Shown here piece by piece: positions 1-6,520 of a DNA stretch of 6,582 bases; positions within the stretch are counted from its first letter, which is position 1, and each line of letters begins with the position of its first letter. The notes under the pieces are model-generated. The model ran no database searches. It was not told where the DNA came from and worked only from the letters and a program-made list of their open reading frames with translations. This DNA is from Deinococcus phoenicis (lineage in GTDB: Bacteria > Deinococcota > Deinococci > Deinococcales > Deinococcaceae). The stretch spans positions 1 through 6,582 of the forward strand of contig NZ_JHAC01000071.1 of the NCBI RefSeq assembly GCF_000599865.1. Reading direction: 5' to 3'. The position numbers were made by a program, and so were the translations under genes.

Positions 1-107
1 TCCGCCCGCCGAATCGTCGCCAGACTCAAGGCCCCGTTCCCAATTCCGTCGCAGGACTCTGCCATCACTGGTGCCGTGTGCACGTGACGCCTGCACGTTC
101 CGCCCAC

Positions 108-215
108 CCCTGCCAGCGGTCCTGCCCGTGCGGATAACTCAATGGCTCTCCGCGCCCGTTCTTCGTTGTCTGAAACGGTGGCCTCGGCGTGTAGCCCGAG
201 AGCGGGAAACCGAGA
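108..215 (-). pseudogene. Possible IS91/IS801-like transposase fragment
   Basis: On the minus strand an open frame of about 36 codons reads with the core GLHAEATVS, then an arginine-rich helix, then ARAGPLAG. IS91/IS801-type transposases carry a similar block: LHA, a short strand, an Arg/Glu-rich helix, then a CRY-x-R-PLA element. The CRY part is not present here, so if related the copy is degenerate. The frame stays open to the window start, but after about position 108 it no longer resembles the family. It abuts the point where the plus-strand DUF4139 homology begins, so it may mark the breakpoint that removed the front of that gene. The match is from memory of the family pattern and is weak. 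The stretch 1-107 shows nothing else I can support. Confidence 0.27.
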
Positions 216-217
216 AG

Positions 218-505
218 GGTGAACCCATCGAGTTCTCCCTGGGGCGTGACCCGGAGGTGCGGTACGGGCGGGCCGTGAAGGTACTGGAGGCCGGGGAACG
301 GGGCAGTGGGAAGTACCAGGTCACCTACATCTTCGAGAACAGCAAGGACCGGGCCATCCGGGTGGAGCTGACCGAGCGGATCTATGGCCGCAAGGTGGTG
401 CTGAAAGGGGTGGAGAAGAGCGGGGAGACCCTGATGGAACTGCGCGCGGACGTACCTGCCCGGGGCAGCGTCACCCGCACCTTCACGGTGGAACTCGAGA
501 ACTGA
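218..505 (+). pseudogene. DUF4139-type protein, C-terminal remnant
   Basis: The recognisable part starts around GEPIEFSLGRDPEV and runs to the stop (tga, 503-505), about 95 residues. It shows the pattern of the DUF4139 C-terminal beta-sandwich: a strand with lG-D-p-V, a long charged strand pair, Y-x-V-x-Y-x-x-x-N, then VELTER, and near the end a V-PA-x-G-x-V-x-x-TFTVE strand. DUF4139 proteins are usually several hundred residues long, so this is only the tail. The frame stays open leftwards to the window edge through GTG codons at 71 and 128, but the predicted residues there are rich in Arg, Pro and Cys and do not look like the family. I read this as a 5'-deleted gene fused to unrelated sequence. 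A short chimeric protein starting at 71 or 128 is possible, though no ribosome binding site supports it. The biochemical role of the family is not established. Confidence 0.6.
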
Positions 506-524
506 AGGGAGGCGTCAGCCCCCT
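506..524 (+). terminator. Weak hairpin after the DUF4139 remnant
   Basis: Immediately after the stop codon the arms GGGAGGC and GCCCCCT can pair around a GTCA loop, with one A-C mismatch and a terminal G-U pair. There is no T-tract, so intrinsic termination is doubtful. It could simply reflect G+C-rich sequence. Confidence 0.2.
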
Positions 525-539
525 GTCACCTGCCGCCCC

Positions 540-545
540 TACCCT
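540..545 (+). promoter_or_regulatory. Candidate -10 box for a leaderless mRNA
   Basis: TACCCT fits the TANNNT form of the -10 element and ends five bases before the ATG at 551. That would place the transcription start at or next to the start codon. Leaderless transcripts of this layout are common in Deinococcus. The absence of any purine-rich ribosome binding site before 551 agrees with it. No good -35 element is present about 17 bases upstream (agcccc), which weakens the call. Confidence 0.38.
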
Positions 546-550
546 GAGCC

Positions 551-1399
551 ATGCTCGCCGTTCTGCTGGGTGCGGCCCTGCTCGCGCCCGTCCCGCCCGC
601 CGCCGTCCAGGTCGAGCAGGGCCGGGCCTTCGTCTCCTGCGGCTGGTTGCAGCAGCACCGGGAAGACCTCAGTTGCCGCCAGACGCCGGACAGCCTGGCC
701 CTGTCCGACGCCTTCTCCCCCTCGGTGGTGTGGTTGATTGAATCGGCGGGCCGGGCGACGTCCCGCCCCACTCAACAGGGGCAGGTGGAGCGCGCCGTGA
801 CGCCACCGCTTAACCGCACTGCCGACCATTTCCTGGCGGCCCGTGACCTGCAGCGCCTGCTGGGCGTGCCAGTGGATTGGAAAGCTGGGCAGCTCTGGCT
901 GGGCCAGACGCCCAGCGCCGTGCGCGCTGTGGCCCGTGTTCAGCAGGCGGACCGGGACGTGGCAAACCTGAGACGGCAGCGGGGCATTCCCCCGGGCGTG
1001 GGCTACAGCGAAATGGAGCGGCTGACGCTCTTCCCCGTAGGCCGCGCGGACGAGCGGTGCGACTGGGTGGAGGATACTGCCCGCTGCTTCGCCTGGCGGG
1101 GAGGCCGCTGGCAGGCGACGTGGGCGGCACAGACGGAACGCACCGCCTGGGACCCCTGGCCCACGCTCGCCAGCCGCGCTCTTGAGGCGGTGCTGGGTCA
1201 GGCGAGGACGCTGCGGGGCCAGAAGCCTGACTGGAGCGGCGGCCTGGAGTACGAGGGGGTGAGCGGACACGGGATGGGACACGCCGTTCGCCGGGGGAGG
1301 GTGGCGCCGGGAGGCCAGTGGACACAGGTGTACGAGAAGAGCGGCACGATTGACGCTGCCTTCGCGCCGAACCCGCCAGGAGGGAAGACGGGGAACTGA
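551..1399 (+). CDS. Exported hypothetical protein with two cysteine pairs
   Basis: I do not recognise this 282-residue protein. The N-terminus is a short hydrophobic stretch (LAVLLGAALLAPV) followed by small residues, which looks like a Sec signal peptide cut near residues 18-20. There is no lipobox cysteine. Cysteines occur as two pairs, C30/C42 and C170/C179, which fits disulfides outside the cytoplasm. Residues about 93-118 read FLAARDLQRLLGVPVDW plus a short strand. This resembles the r-x-L-x-x-x-L-G-x-x-V-x-W element of copper amine oxidase N-terminal-type domains, but the match is short. The rest is rich in Trp and Arg and has no visible catalytic motif. The ATG at 551 is preferred because the signal peptide begins there and a TANNNT box sits just before it. 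The gene converges on the minus-strand cluster; only three bases separate the two stop codons. Codon use matches the neighbours. Confidence 0.72.
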   Translation: MLAVLLGAALLAPVPPAAVQVEQGRAFVSCGWLQQHREDLSCRQTPDSLALSDAFSPSVVWLIESAGRATSRPTQQGQVERAVTPPLNRTADHFLAARDLQRLLGVPVDWKAGQLWLGQTPSAVRAVARVQQADRDVANLRRQRGIPPGVGYSEMERLTLFPVGRADERCDWVEDTARCFAWRGGRWQATWAAQTERTAWDPWPTLASRALEAVLGQARTLRGQKPDWSGGLEYEGVSGHGMGHAVRRGRVAPGGQWTQVYEKSGTIDAAFAPNPPGGKTGN

Positions 1400-1406
1400 C
1401 GGTCAG
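1396..1406. repeat. Palindrome holding two convergent stop codons
   Basis: CTGACGGTCAG is an inverted repeat of two 5-base arms around a central G. The TGA at 1397-1399 ends the plus-strand gene, and the complement of 1403-1405 is the TGA that ends the minus-strand small gene. The arms are too short and lack a T-tract to act as a terminator on their own. Confidence 0.5.
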
Positions 1407-1693
1407 CGCTGTTGCCCTGCCGGGCGCCAGAAGCCTGCCCCGGCCGTGACGAACACGCCGATAACAGCCCACAGCGTGGGATTGGGAAAGGTGACCTCCT
1501 GCCGGTTCTGCCTGTCCTGGCAACCCGGCACGCGCTTGCAGCGCCATAGATGCAGGGTCAGGGGCGAGGCGGAGGACATGCTCACGGGCTGCTCCTGCCC
1601 CACCGTGGGCGCTTGTAGCATCCGGTTATGCTGCCAGGTGGCCAGCATGCTGGCGGGAGGATTGAAGGGGAGCGACCTCTTTCGCCTGGCCAC
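1403..1693 (-). CDS. Small protein with one C-terminal membrane segment
   Basis: This is a 96-residue protein if the GTG at 1693 is used, or 81 residues if the ATG at 1646-1648 is used. Neither start has a clear ribosome binding site. The GTG directly abuts the stop of the broken gene upstream, in the same frame. Near the C-terminus lies one hydrophobic segment, NPTLWAVIGVFVTAGAGF, followed by a short basic tail (WRPAGQQR). Before it is a polar region with a two-cysteine element, C-x6-C (LWRCKRVPGC). An outside N-domain anchored by one helix with a cytoplasmic basic tail would fit the positive-inside rule. Third codon positions are strongly G/C along the whole frame, which supports real coding. 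I do not recognise a family. It may be a small membrane partner of the upstream exported proteins, or the remaining end of a longer gene. Confidence 0.5.
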   Translation of the reverse strand: MARRKRSLPFNPPASMLATWQHNRMLQAPTVGQEQPVSMSSASPLTLHLWRCKRVPGCQDRQNRQEVTFPNPTLWAVIGVFVTAGAGFWRPAGQQR

Positions 1694-2245
1694 TCACCGG
1701 AGAGGGTGGATCATCAGGCGAATGGCGGCCTGCCCGGTGCTGCCCCAGCGTGTTCCCTGCTTCTGGACGTTCAGGGTCAGGACGGAGAGGCCTGGCCGGG
1801 CGTCCTTCGCGGCAGTGACCTCGACCGTCAATTGCCCCTGCTGGAAGAAGCGGCGGGGGGCTGTACGGTTAACTCGGGGTCCCGGTACAGAACCGTCTCC
1901 TGTCCCAGGGGACGGGACGGGCGGTCAGTTCCCCAATGGAAGAATTCAGCCACCGGCGGCTGACACTGACCACGTTGACGGGAGTGGTCGGCGGAACACC
2001 GTCCAGGTCGAAGACCAGTGTAGCTCCCGCGTTTCGCCCGGTCGGAGGTCGAGGGACGTAGAGAAGTCCTTCTGCCAGGGTTACCGCTCGGCATTCTGGA
2101 GGGACACCAGGGGGACGGGGCAGAAGGGGGTGTGGCCGCACATCACCTGGATGTTCTCGCTCTTGGGGGAGGTCAGCCAGGCGCCGAAGGCCATCAGGGC
2201 CAGGGCGGCCCCGGCCTGGAGCAGCGCCCGGAACAGGCGGTTCAT
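1694..2245 (-). pseudogene. Exported protein gene broken by a stop and frameshifts
   Basis: The start is ATG at 2243-2245, preceded by a good GGAGGG site and overlapping the stop of the gene before it as ATGA. The first 54 codons encode a hydrophobic export or anchor segment (LLQAGAALALMAFGAWL) and a two-cysteine region (MCGHTPFCPVPL), then meet TAA at 2081-2083. In the same frame the text continues convincingly as PWQKDFSTSLDLRPGETREL. The good coding then moves to a second frame (LVFDLDGVPPTTPVNVVSV), to a third (LGQETVLYRDPELTV), and back to the first (QLTVEVTAAKDARPG). It ends IRLMIHPLR at TGA 1694-1696. Each segment has G/C-rich third positions only in its own frame. The three shifts go in the same direction and cancel, so start and stop lie 184 codons apart in frame. 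The product was probably an exported beta-sandwich protein; LRPGETREL recalls the IQPGETRDAL strand of the 537-residue neighbour. Indel sequencing errors could explain the shifts, and an error at one base the stop. Confidence 0.62.
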
Positions 2246-2378
2246 GCGGTCCCTCCGCGCTGCGGCAGGCGGATGCCGGTCACCTCGTCCATAGAGGCGA
2301 AAACGGTGACCGACAGAGTCCGGCCGTGCCGAGGGTCAGCAGGATGACCAGCCAGCAGGTTCGCTTCCATCTCGCCAT
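2242..2378 (-). pseudogene. Short signal-peptide gene with a frameshift
   Basis: ATG at 2376-2378 follows a GGGAG/GAGG-rich stretch and opens MARWKRTCWLVILLTLGTAG, a typical export signal. Reading on in that frame quickly gives poor codons and a stop (TGA at 2283-2285). A shift in the region of about 2315-2325 leads into TLSVTVFASMDEVTGIRLPQ and ends with GGTA at TGA 2242-2244. That TGA overlaps the ATG of the next gene as ATGA, the usual sign of translational coupling. Third-position G/C content changes frame at the same place, which supports one broken gene rather than two. Restored, it would encode only about 45 residues, so it may also have lost an internal segment. The alternative is an intact 42-codon frame from ATG 2368-2370 to the same stop, but its first third has atypical codons. 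The 88 bases between it and the upstream stop (2379-2466) show nothing definite. Confidence 0.45.
2246..2256 (-). promoter_or_regulatory. Shine-Dalgarno site before the broken gene at 2245
   Basis: On the minus strand GGAGGG lies five bases before ATG 2243-2245. With the ATGA overlap it fixes this start and shows the gene was translated together with the one before it. Confidence 0.6.
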
Positions 2379-2466
2379 CCTCGCGCTCCCAGGGCCTGAG
2401 TTTTCCGTCTGAACCGCAGAGAAGGACGGGGCCTGACAGTCGCCGGACGCCCTGCGTGCCGGCGGG

Positions 2467-4080
2467 TCACTCTTCCTCCGGGTCGCAGAAGATGGGCTGG
2501 CACTCGCCTTTCCCGCCGTTCCGGTTCAGGGGCTGGGCCGGCGCACTCAGCCACGCCACCTTCCCCGACGGCTGGGTCACCCGCACGCCGGCGCGCACCT
2601 CGTACCTTCCCGCCGGGGCCAGCTTCCCGCTGCTCAGCCGTCCGTCCCAGCGGGCGTCCAGGCTGCGGTGCAGGCTCGCGCCGGTCGGGCAGTGGTTCGC
2701 CCGGCTGTTCGGGAAGGTCCGGGTGGAGTACACCACCTCACCGCGGTCCACCTTCCGCACGACCGCCACGAACAGGCATTCCCGCGCGCCGGGGAGCGTG
2801 CGCCTGGCCGCCGGGTTCAGCAGCTTCAGACTGATGTCGTGCAACGTTCCCTGGGGAGACGTCCAGGCCCCGACCTTCAGCTCGGCCTCGCCGGGCTTGC
2901 CAGAAGGCGGGAGGGGCGCGGGCGGCGTCACCTGGATTGTCACGCGGGCCAGGGACACACCCTTCTTGCGGGCCAGGTCCTGCACGGCCTGCTTTGCCCG
3001 TTCATCCGGCACGGTGATGACCAGGCGCTGCACGCCGCCTTGCTCCTCGAAGCGGGCCGTGCCCTTGATGCTCTGCACGGTGGGGGCAGGAGCCAGGATT
3101 TGGAGGGGCTTCAGGACGCCGCCGTCCTTCGCCGGGGGCAGCACCGTGAAGGGCACGTCCGGGGGACGGATGGCGAAGGCCCCGGAGCCGTGGGCCGCCT
3201 TGAGGAGGTAGTTCCCCGGGGGAACGAACTGCCCCCGCGCGTCCCTGAGGTCCCAGTGCGCCGGGGCCACGCTCTGCCACACGGGGGTCAGGGCGTCCCG
3301 GGTCTCGCCAGGCTGGATGATCAGTCCACCGGCGATGGAGGGGCAGGCCGGTGGTGCCGGGACAGGCCGGACCACTTTCCCCGTGTCCGCCCGCACGACC
3401 ATGAAGTCGAAGCTGCACACCCGGTTGAAGGAAAAGGCCTCCTTCCCCGTATTCATGACCGGGAATTGCAGGGTGAGCAGGTCGCCCTGCGCCACCTGCC
3501 GGGGAATGACCAGCCGCGCCTTCAGCGGATGAGGAAAGGTGGTGCGGGCGGGCAGACCCGGCGAGGGCAGGGCTACCAGCTGGAGGGCATCTGCGGGCAC
3601 GCCCCGACCCTTGAAGAAGGCTGCGGCCTGGTTCCGCGCTTCCGGCGTCTGGAACTCGATGCGGAGCCGGTTGGCCCTGACATCCACGCCGATGCTGTTC
3701 CAGCCGAACAGGCCGCGGGCGAGGTACCGCGCCCGGGAGAGCTGGGCGGCGTTGTACCGGGCGGGGACGAAGCGCACGCGGGTCAGGTCATGCCCGCTGA
3801 GGGTCAGGTCATGGCCCCGCCTCCGGCGCACCTCGCTGAGCACGGCCTGCCGGGCGGCGGGGTCGGTGGAGGTGACCATCAGGACGACCCCCTGCCCCTC
3901 CACCCATAAGCCGGCGAAGGCGGGCGCCTTGAGGGCCAGGGCGGCATCCTCGTCTTCCGGCGTGACCGGCAGGCTGTTCCAGGGGGCAGCCGTGGACGTG
4001 GGAGTCGCGGCGAACGCCGGGAACAGCGCCGGAGCGCCCAGGAGGAGCAGGCAGAGCAGGGCGGCGGGACGCAGCGGCAT
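2467..4080 (-). CDS. Exported protein with duplicated BsuPI-like modules
   Basis: This is a 537-residue protein from ATG 4078-4080. A TTG at 4129-4131 would add 17 residues before the signal peptide and is less likely. Residues 1-24 form a signal peptide (LLCLLLLGAPALFPAFA, cut before ATP). Residues about 53-171 begin FAGLWVEG and include GWNSIGVDVRANR, a pattern like the propeptide domain of alpha-lytic-type proteases. Residues 184-314 look like a BsuPI-type beta-sandwich: VMNTG, VCSFDFMVV, IQPGETR, VW, and VPPGNYLLKA. Residues 323-385 repeat the second half of the first domain, and 398-513 repeat the sandwich (ECLFVAVV, HCPTG, ARWDG, LAPAGRYEVRA). Each sandwich holds a cysteine pair at equivalent places (C222/C246 and C435/C464). 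A third pair, C527/C532, is near the acidic C-terminus. No catalytic residues are evident. It follows the WD40 pair after 81 bases with no clear terminator, and its own ribosome binding site is weak. An inhibitor or binding role outside the cytoplasm is an inference from the fold resemblance only. Confidence 0.82.
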   Translation of the reverse strand: MPLRPAALLCLLLLGAPALFPAFAATPTSTAAPWNSLPVTPEDEDAALALKAPAFAGLWVEGQGVVLMVTSTDPAARQAVLSEVRRRRGHDLTLSGHDLTRVRFVPARYNAAQLSRARYLARGLFGWNSIGVDVRANRLRIEFQTPEARNQAAAFFKGRGVPADALQLVALPSPGLPARTTFPHPLKARLVIPRQVAQGDLLTLQFPVMNTGKEAFSFNRVCSFDFMVVRADTGKVVRPVPAPPACPSIAGGLIIQPGETRDALTPVWQSVAPAHWDLRDARGQFVPPGNYLLKAAHGSGAFAIRPPDVPFTVLPPAKDGGVLKPLQILAPAPTVQSIKGTARFEEQGGVQRLVITVPDERAKQAVQDLARKKGVSLARVTIQVTPPAPLPPSGKPGEAELKVGAWTSPQGTLHDISLKLLNPAARRTLPGARECLFVAVVRKVDRGEVVYSTRTFPNSRANHCPTGASLHRSLDARWDGRLSSGKLAPAGRYEVRAGVRVTQPSGKVAWLSAPAQPLNRNGGKGECQPIFCDPEEE

Positions 4081-4161
4081 GCCCCCAGCATGCGGAACAG
4101 GGGTTGACGGACGGTGAGGAAATCTCTTCAAGGGCTGCCCAAACCACCTCGCGCCGCTGGT

Positions 4162-5892
4162 TCAGCGCACTTCAAACCACGTCACCGTGTCTACCCCGAC
4201 CACTGCCAGCCGCTCGCCCACGAAGGCCAGGTCCTTCGCGCCGTTCAGCGCCGGGTCACGCCTCACGTTGCCGGCCCGCACGTCGCCCAGCAGCCATTCA
4301 CTCCAACTCTGGACACCGACCCAGCGCCCCGCCGCGTCCACCCGCAGGGCGGAGGGGTAAAAGCCCCCCTGCGCGGATTTGAGAAAGGTGAGCGTGCCCG
4401 CCGTCTGCCCCGTCGCTGCCCGGTAAAGGCGCAGTTCTCCGCCCTCGGTCGCCAGCGCGAACCACTGCCCGTCAGGGGTCACGGTCACGCTGCGCCCCGC
4501 CGGGACGTCCAGACTCCAGAGCCGCCGCTCACCCTGCCAGCCAGACAGTTTGCCCTCGCTCTGGCACAGCCGCACCTGGGTCAGCACCGGCGTGAGCCAC
4601 TGCCCACCGTCGCAACCGGGGCGGGGGTCGGTGGTCACGACCTTGAGCGGCACGGTCTGCCCCGTGGTCAGGCCGCTGAGGTTGGCCTGCCAGATGCTCG
4701 GCGTCAGCTTCGGCTCGGTGCCGGGGGTCCAGCTCAGGTCGCGTCCGTAGACGGTCAGCGTGTCCCCCGTCAGCGTGAGCCGTTCGCCCTCGGCAAAGTC
4801 GGGGAGGCGCAGGGCCAGCGGGCCGGCCTTTTCCGGGCCGTAAAGCCACAGGGTCGGGCCGGAGAGCGTCAATGTCCGGTTCCCGTCCTCGCTGAAAAAG
4901 ACCCGCTGGGGGACGGGGCCGACCGTTTGCGGCGTCGCCTCACCGGGGCGGCTCAGCAGCAGCGCGTTCGCCACGCCACTCGCGATCGCGCCCCGCGCCG
5001 ATACCATCCGAATGAGGGCATCTTTGGGGGCGGGGACGGTGTCCTGCAGCGTGAAGGCAGTTTCCGAGGCCCCGGGGATGCGGTAGCGCCACAGCGTCCG
5101 GTCAGAGTTGAGCAGCAACTCGCCGCCCGGGGCCCAGGTCACTTGCAGGTTGTTTATGGTCTCGGTGTAGGGATCGGGCCGCAGCACGGCCCGCTTCTCG
5201 CCGCCCGGCAGCGCCCAGAGGGTGACACGCCGCGCCGCGCTCCAGGCCAGCCAGCGCCCGTCGGGGCTGAACGAAAGCATCTCGCCCTGCCGCGGGGCCG
5301 TCTCGAAGCCCAGCGCCGGGAAGATGGTGTCCAGGCTGAGTTTCTTCCCCTCCAGGCACACTTCTACTGGCCCATACCCCCGCGCCTTCGTCGCCAGCCA
5401 GTCGCCGCGCCGGGTGTAAAAGCCCACCAACTCGCCGCCGCTGACCTCAAAGGGAATGCCCGCCTCGCTCTTCTTCCAGATGCCCTGGGGGGTAAAGACC
5501 AGCGGCCCTGCCTCCCCGACCCCCAGTGCTGCGCGCACCGCCGCGCCCAGCGGCTCTGTCCCTTCCCCCAGCGGTTTTCCGGTGTCTGCCGCCAGCTTCA
5601 GGGTCTGCCCGTTCATTCCCAGCAGGGTGAGGCTGGTGCCCTCCCAGCGAACCTGGCGGGGCCACCACTTCAGGGTCACCTTCTGCCGCCACAGTGGACG
5701 GAGCGGCGAGACCTGCCAGAGGGTCAGGCCCGCCTCGTCACGGGTTAGCAACCTGTCCCCGTCCTCGCTGAACGCCACGGGCTGCACGTCGCGCCCCGCC
5801 GGAAAACTGAGCGTACGTGCAGGCTGCGGCGTGAGGGTCTGGGCGCTGGCGAGGCCCAGCAGGGCGGCAGTCAGGAGGCTCAGGCGCTTCAT
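4162..5892 (-). CDS. Exported WD40-like beta-propeller protein
   Basis: This 576-residue protein opens with a clear signal peptide (MKRLSLLTAALLGLASA, cut before QT). The remainder reads as degenerate propeller blades. WD-type strands with S-x-DG turns and a final W/Y are seen near residues 38-61 (FSEDGDRLL to LTLWQV), 205-227 (FSPDGRWLAW to VTLWAL), 249-271, 330-351 (FFSEDGNR to LWLYG), 468-491 (VTPDGQWFAL to LRLYRA), 515-537 and 551-574. Such spacing allows one or two seven- to eight-bladed propellers. There is no enzymatic motif. Three cysteines (C179, C427, C443) are present. The ATG at 5890-5892 overlaps the stop of the preceding WD40 gene as ATGA, with GGAGGGG four bases before it, so the two are translationally coupled and probably act together. 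Propellers of this kind usually serve as protein-binding platforms; the partner is unknown. The long frame on the opposite strand here is a high-GC shadow. Confidence 0.85.
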   Translation of the reverse strand: MKRLSLLTAALLGLASAQTLTPQPARTLSFPAGRDVQPVAFSEDGDRLLTRDEAGLTLWQVSPLRPLWRQKVTLKWWPRQVRWEGTSLTLLGMNGQTLKLAADTGKPLGEGTEPLGAAVRAALGVGEAGPLVFTPQGIWKKSEAGIPFEVSGGELVGFYTRRGDWLATKARGYGPVEVCLEGKKLSLDTIFPALGFETAPRQGEMLSFSPDGRWLAWSAARRVTLWALPGGEKRAVLRPDPYTETINNLQVTWAPGGELLLNSDRTLWRYRIPGASETAFTLQDTVPAPKDALIRMVSARGAIASGVANALLLSRPGEATPQTVGPVPQRVFFSEDGNRTLTLSGPTLWLYGPEKAGPLALRLPDFAEGERLTLTGDTLTVYGRDLSWTPGTEPKLTPSIWQANLSGLTTGQTVPLKVVTTDPRPGCDGGQWLTPVLTQVRLCQSEGKLSGWQGERRLWSLDVPAGRSVTVTPDGQWFALATEGGELRLYRAATGQTAGTLTFLKSAQGGFYPSALRVDAAGRWVGVQSWSEWLLGDVRAGNVRRDPALNGAKDLAFVGERLAVVGVDTVTWFEVR

Positions 5893-5903
5893 TTCTCCCC
5901 TCC
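5889..5903 (-). promoter_or_regulatory. ATGA overlap and Shine-Dalgarno coupling two WD40 genes
   Basis: Minus-strand GGAGGGG, four bases, then ATGA. The TGA (5889-5891) ends the upstream WD40 gene and the ATG (5890-5892) starts the downstream one. It fixes the start of the 576-residue protein and implies coupled translation. Confidence 0.75.
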
Positions 5904-6520
5904 TTCAACTTGGTAAAAGCGCAGCGCGTTGTCACGCTCACTGCTCAGCAGTTCGGCCCGCGCTCCGTTCCAGTCCAGCGACTGCACCAGTCCGCCCGCC
6001 TTGACGAGGGTCTGCGGCGGCTGCCCCAGCCTGAGCGCCAGGAGTTCGCCCCCTTCCGTCCCTGCAAACAGTGTCCCTGCGGGAGTGAAGGCCAATGCTG
6101 TGACGCCGCTCACCAGCTTGTGACTTAGCGTCACTGCCCCTTTTGCGTCCCAGCGCTGCACCTCCCCGCCCAGGCTGCCCGCCGCGAGGGAGCCGTCCGG
6201 CCCGAAGACCAGCGCCCGCACTGCGCCGGGGAGGGCATAGGTCGCGGCGGCCTGTTTGTCCGGCAGCGAGAAGACCTGCACCGCGCCGCCACCCGTGCCG
6301 AGGGCCGCCCGCCGGCCATCCGGGCTGAAGGCCGCGCTCAGTACCCAGCCCTGGCAAGCGGGCACCACCCGCGCCGACCATTCCGGCTCGCCCGCCGCCA
6401 CGTTCCACACGGCGGCCCCGCCTCCCTCATAGCCGACGAGCAGGCGCTGGCCGTCACGGCTGAAGGCGAGCGCGCGGTTCAGGCCGCGGGCGCCCACCTG
6501 CCAGATGGCGGCAGAAGGTC
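5889..6520 (-). CDS. WD40-repeat protein, 5' end lost to an IS insertion
   Basis: The remaining frame encodes five WD40-type blades: ALAFSRDGQRLL to AAVWNV; SAAFSPDGRRAAL to VQVFSL; ALVFGPDGSLAAG to VQRWDA; ALAFTPAGTLFAG to LLALRL; and SLDWNGARAELL to LRFYQV. A GTG at 6495-6497 could be called as a start, but it has no ribosome binding site. The frame continues upstream with PSAAIWQV, the closing strand of another blade, before running into insertion-sequence DNA at about 6520. The original protein was therefore longer, and its true start, any signal peptide and the operon promoter lie beyond the inserted element. The Ser-Pro-Asp-Gly turns are much closer to consensus than those of the downstream propeller. 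It ends in an ATGA overlap with that gene. Whether any product is still made depends on transcription or translation entering from the IS. Confidence 0.8.

Noticed and set aside
539..1547. Long minus-strand frames opposite the gene at 551-1399
   Set aside because: The plus-strand frame has a signal peptide, paired cysteines and a promoter-like box. The minus frames have shadow-type composition.
1641..1654. 14-base perfect palindrome GCCAGCATGCTGGC
   Set aside because: It falls inside the small coding frame around its internal ATG. There is no second copy nearby and no T-tract, so chance in G+C-rich sequence is the simpler reading.
1350..2294. Open frame of 314 codons on the plus strand
   Set aside because: It runs opposite to the broken minus-strand genes, which show signal peptides, ribosome binding sites and beta-strand patterns; the plus frame shows none of these.
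2668..3909. Open frame of 413 codons on the plus strand
   Set aside because: Antisense to the 537-residue gene; low-complexity Gly/Arg/His composition, no ribosome binding site and no recognisable motif.
4081..4161. Possible promoter or terminator between the propeller gene and the 537-residue gene
   Set aside because: TTGAAG at 4126-4131 could be a -35 box, but no TANNNT follows at proper distance, and no stable hairpin with a T-tract is visible.
4114..5748. Open frame of 544 codons on the plus strand
   Set aside because: It lies antisense to the exported WD40 gene. Its product is rich in Arg, Pro, Gly and Gln with no domain pattern, as expected for a shadow frame in high-GC DNA.
6495..6497. 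GTG as the true start of the WD40 gene
   Set aside because: No ribosome binding site, and blade-like residues continue in frame upstream to the IS junction.
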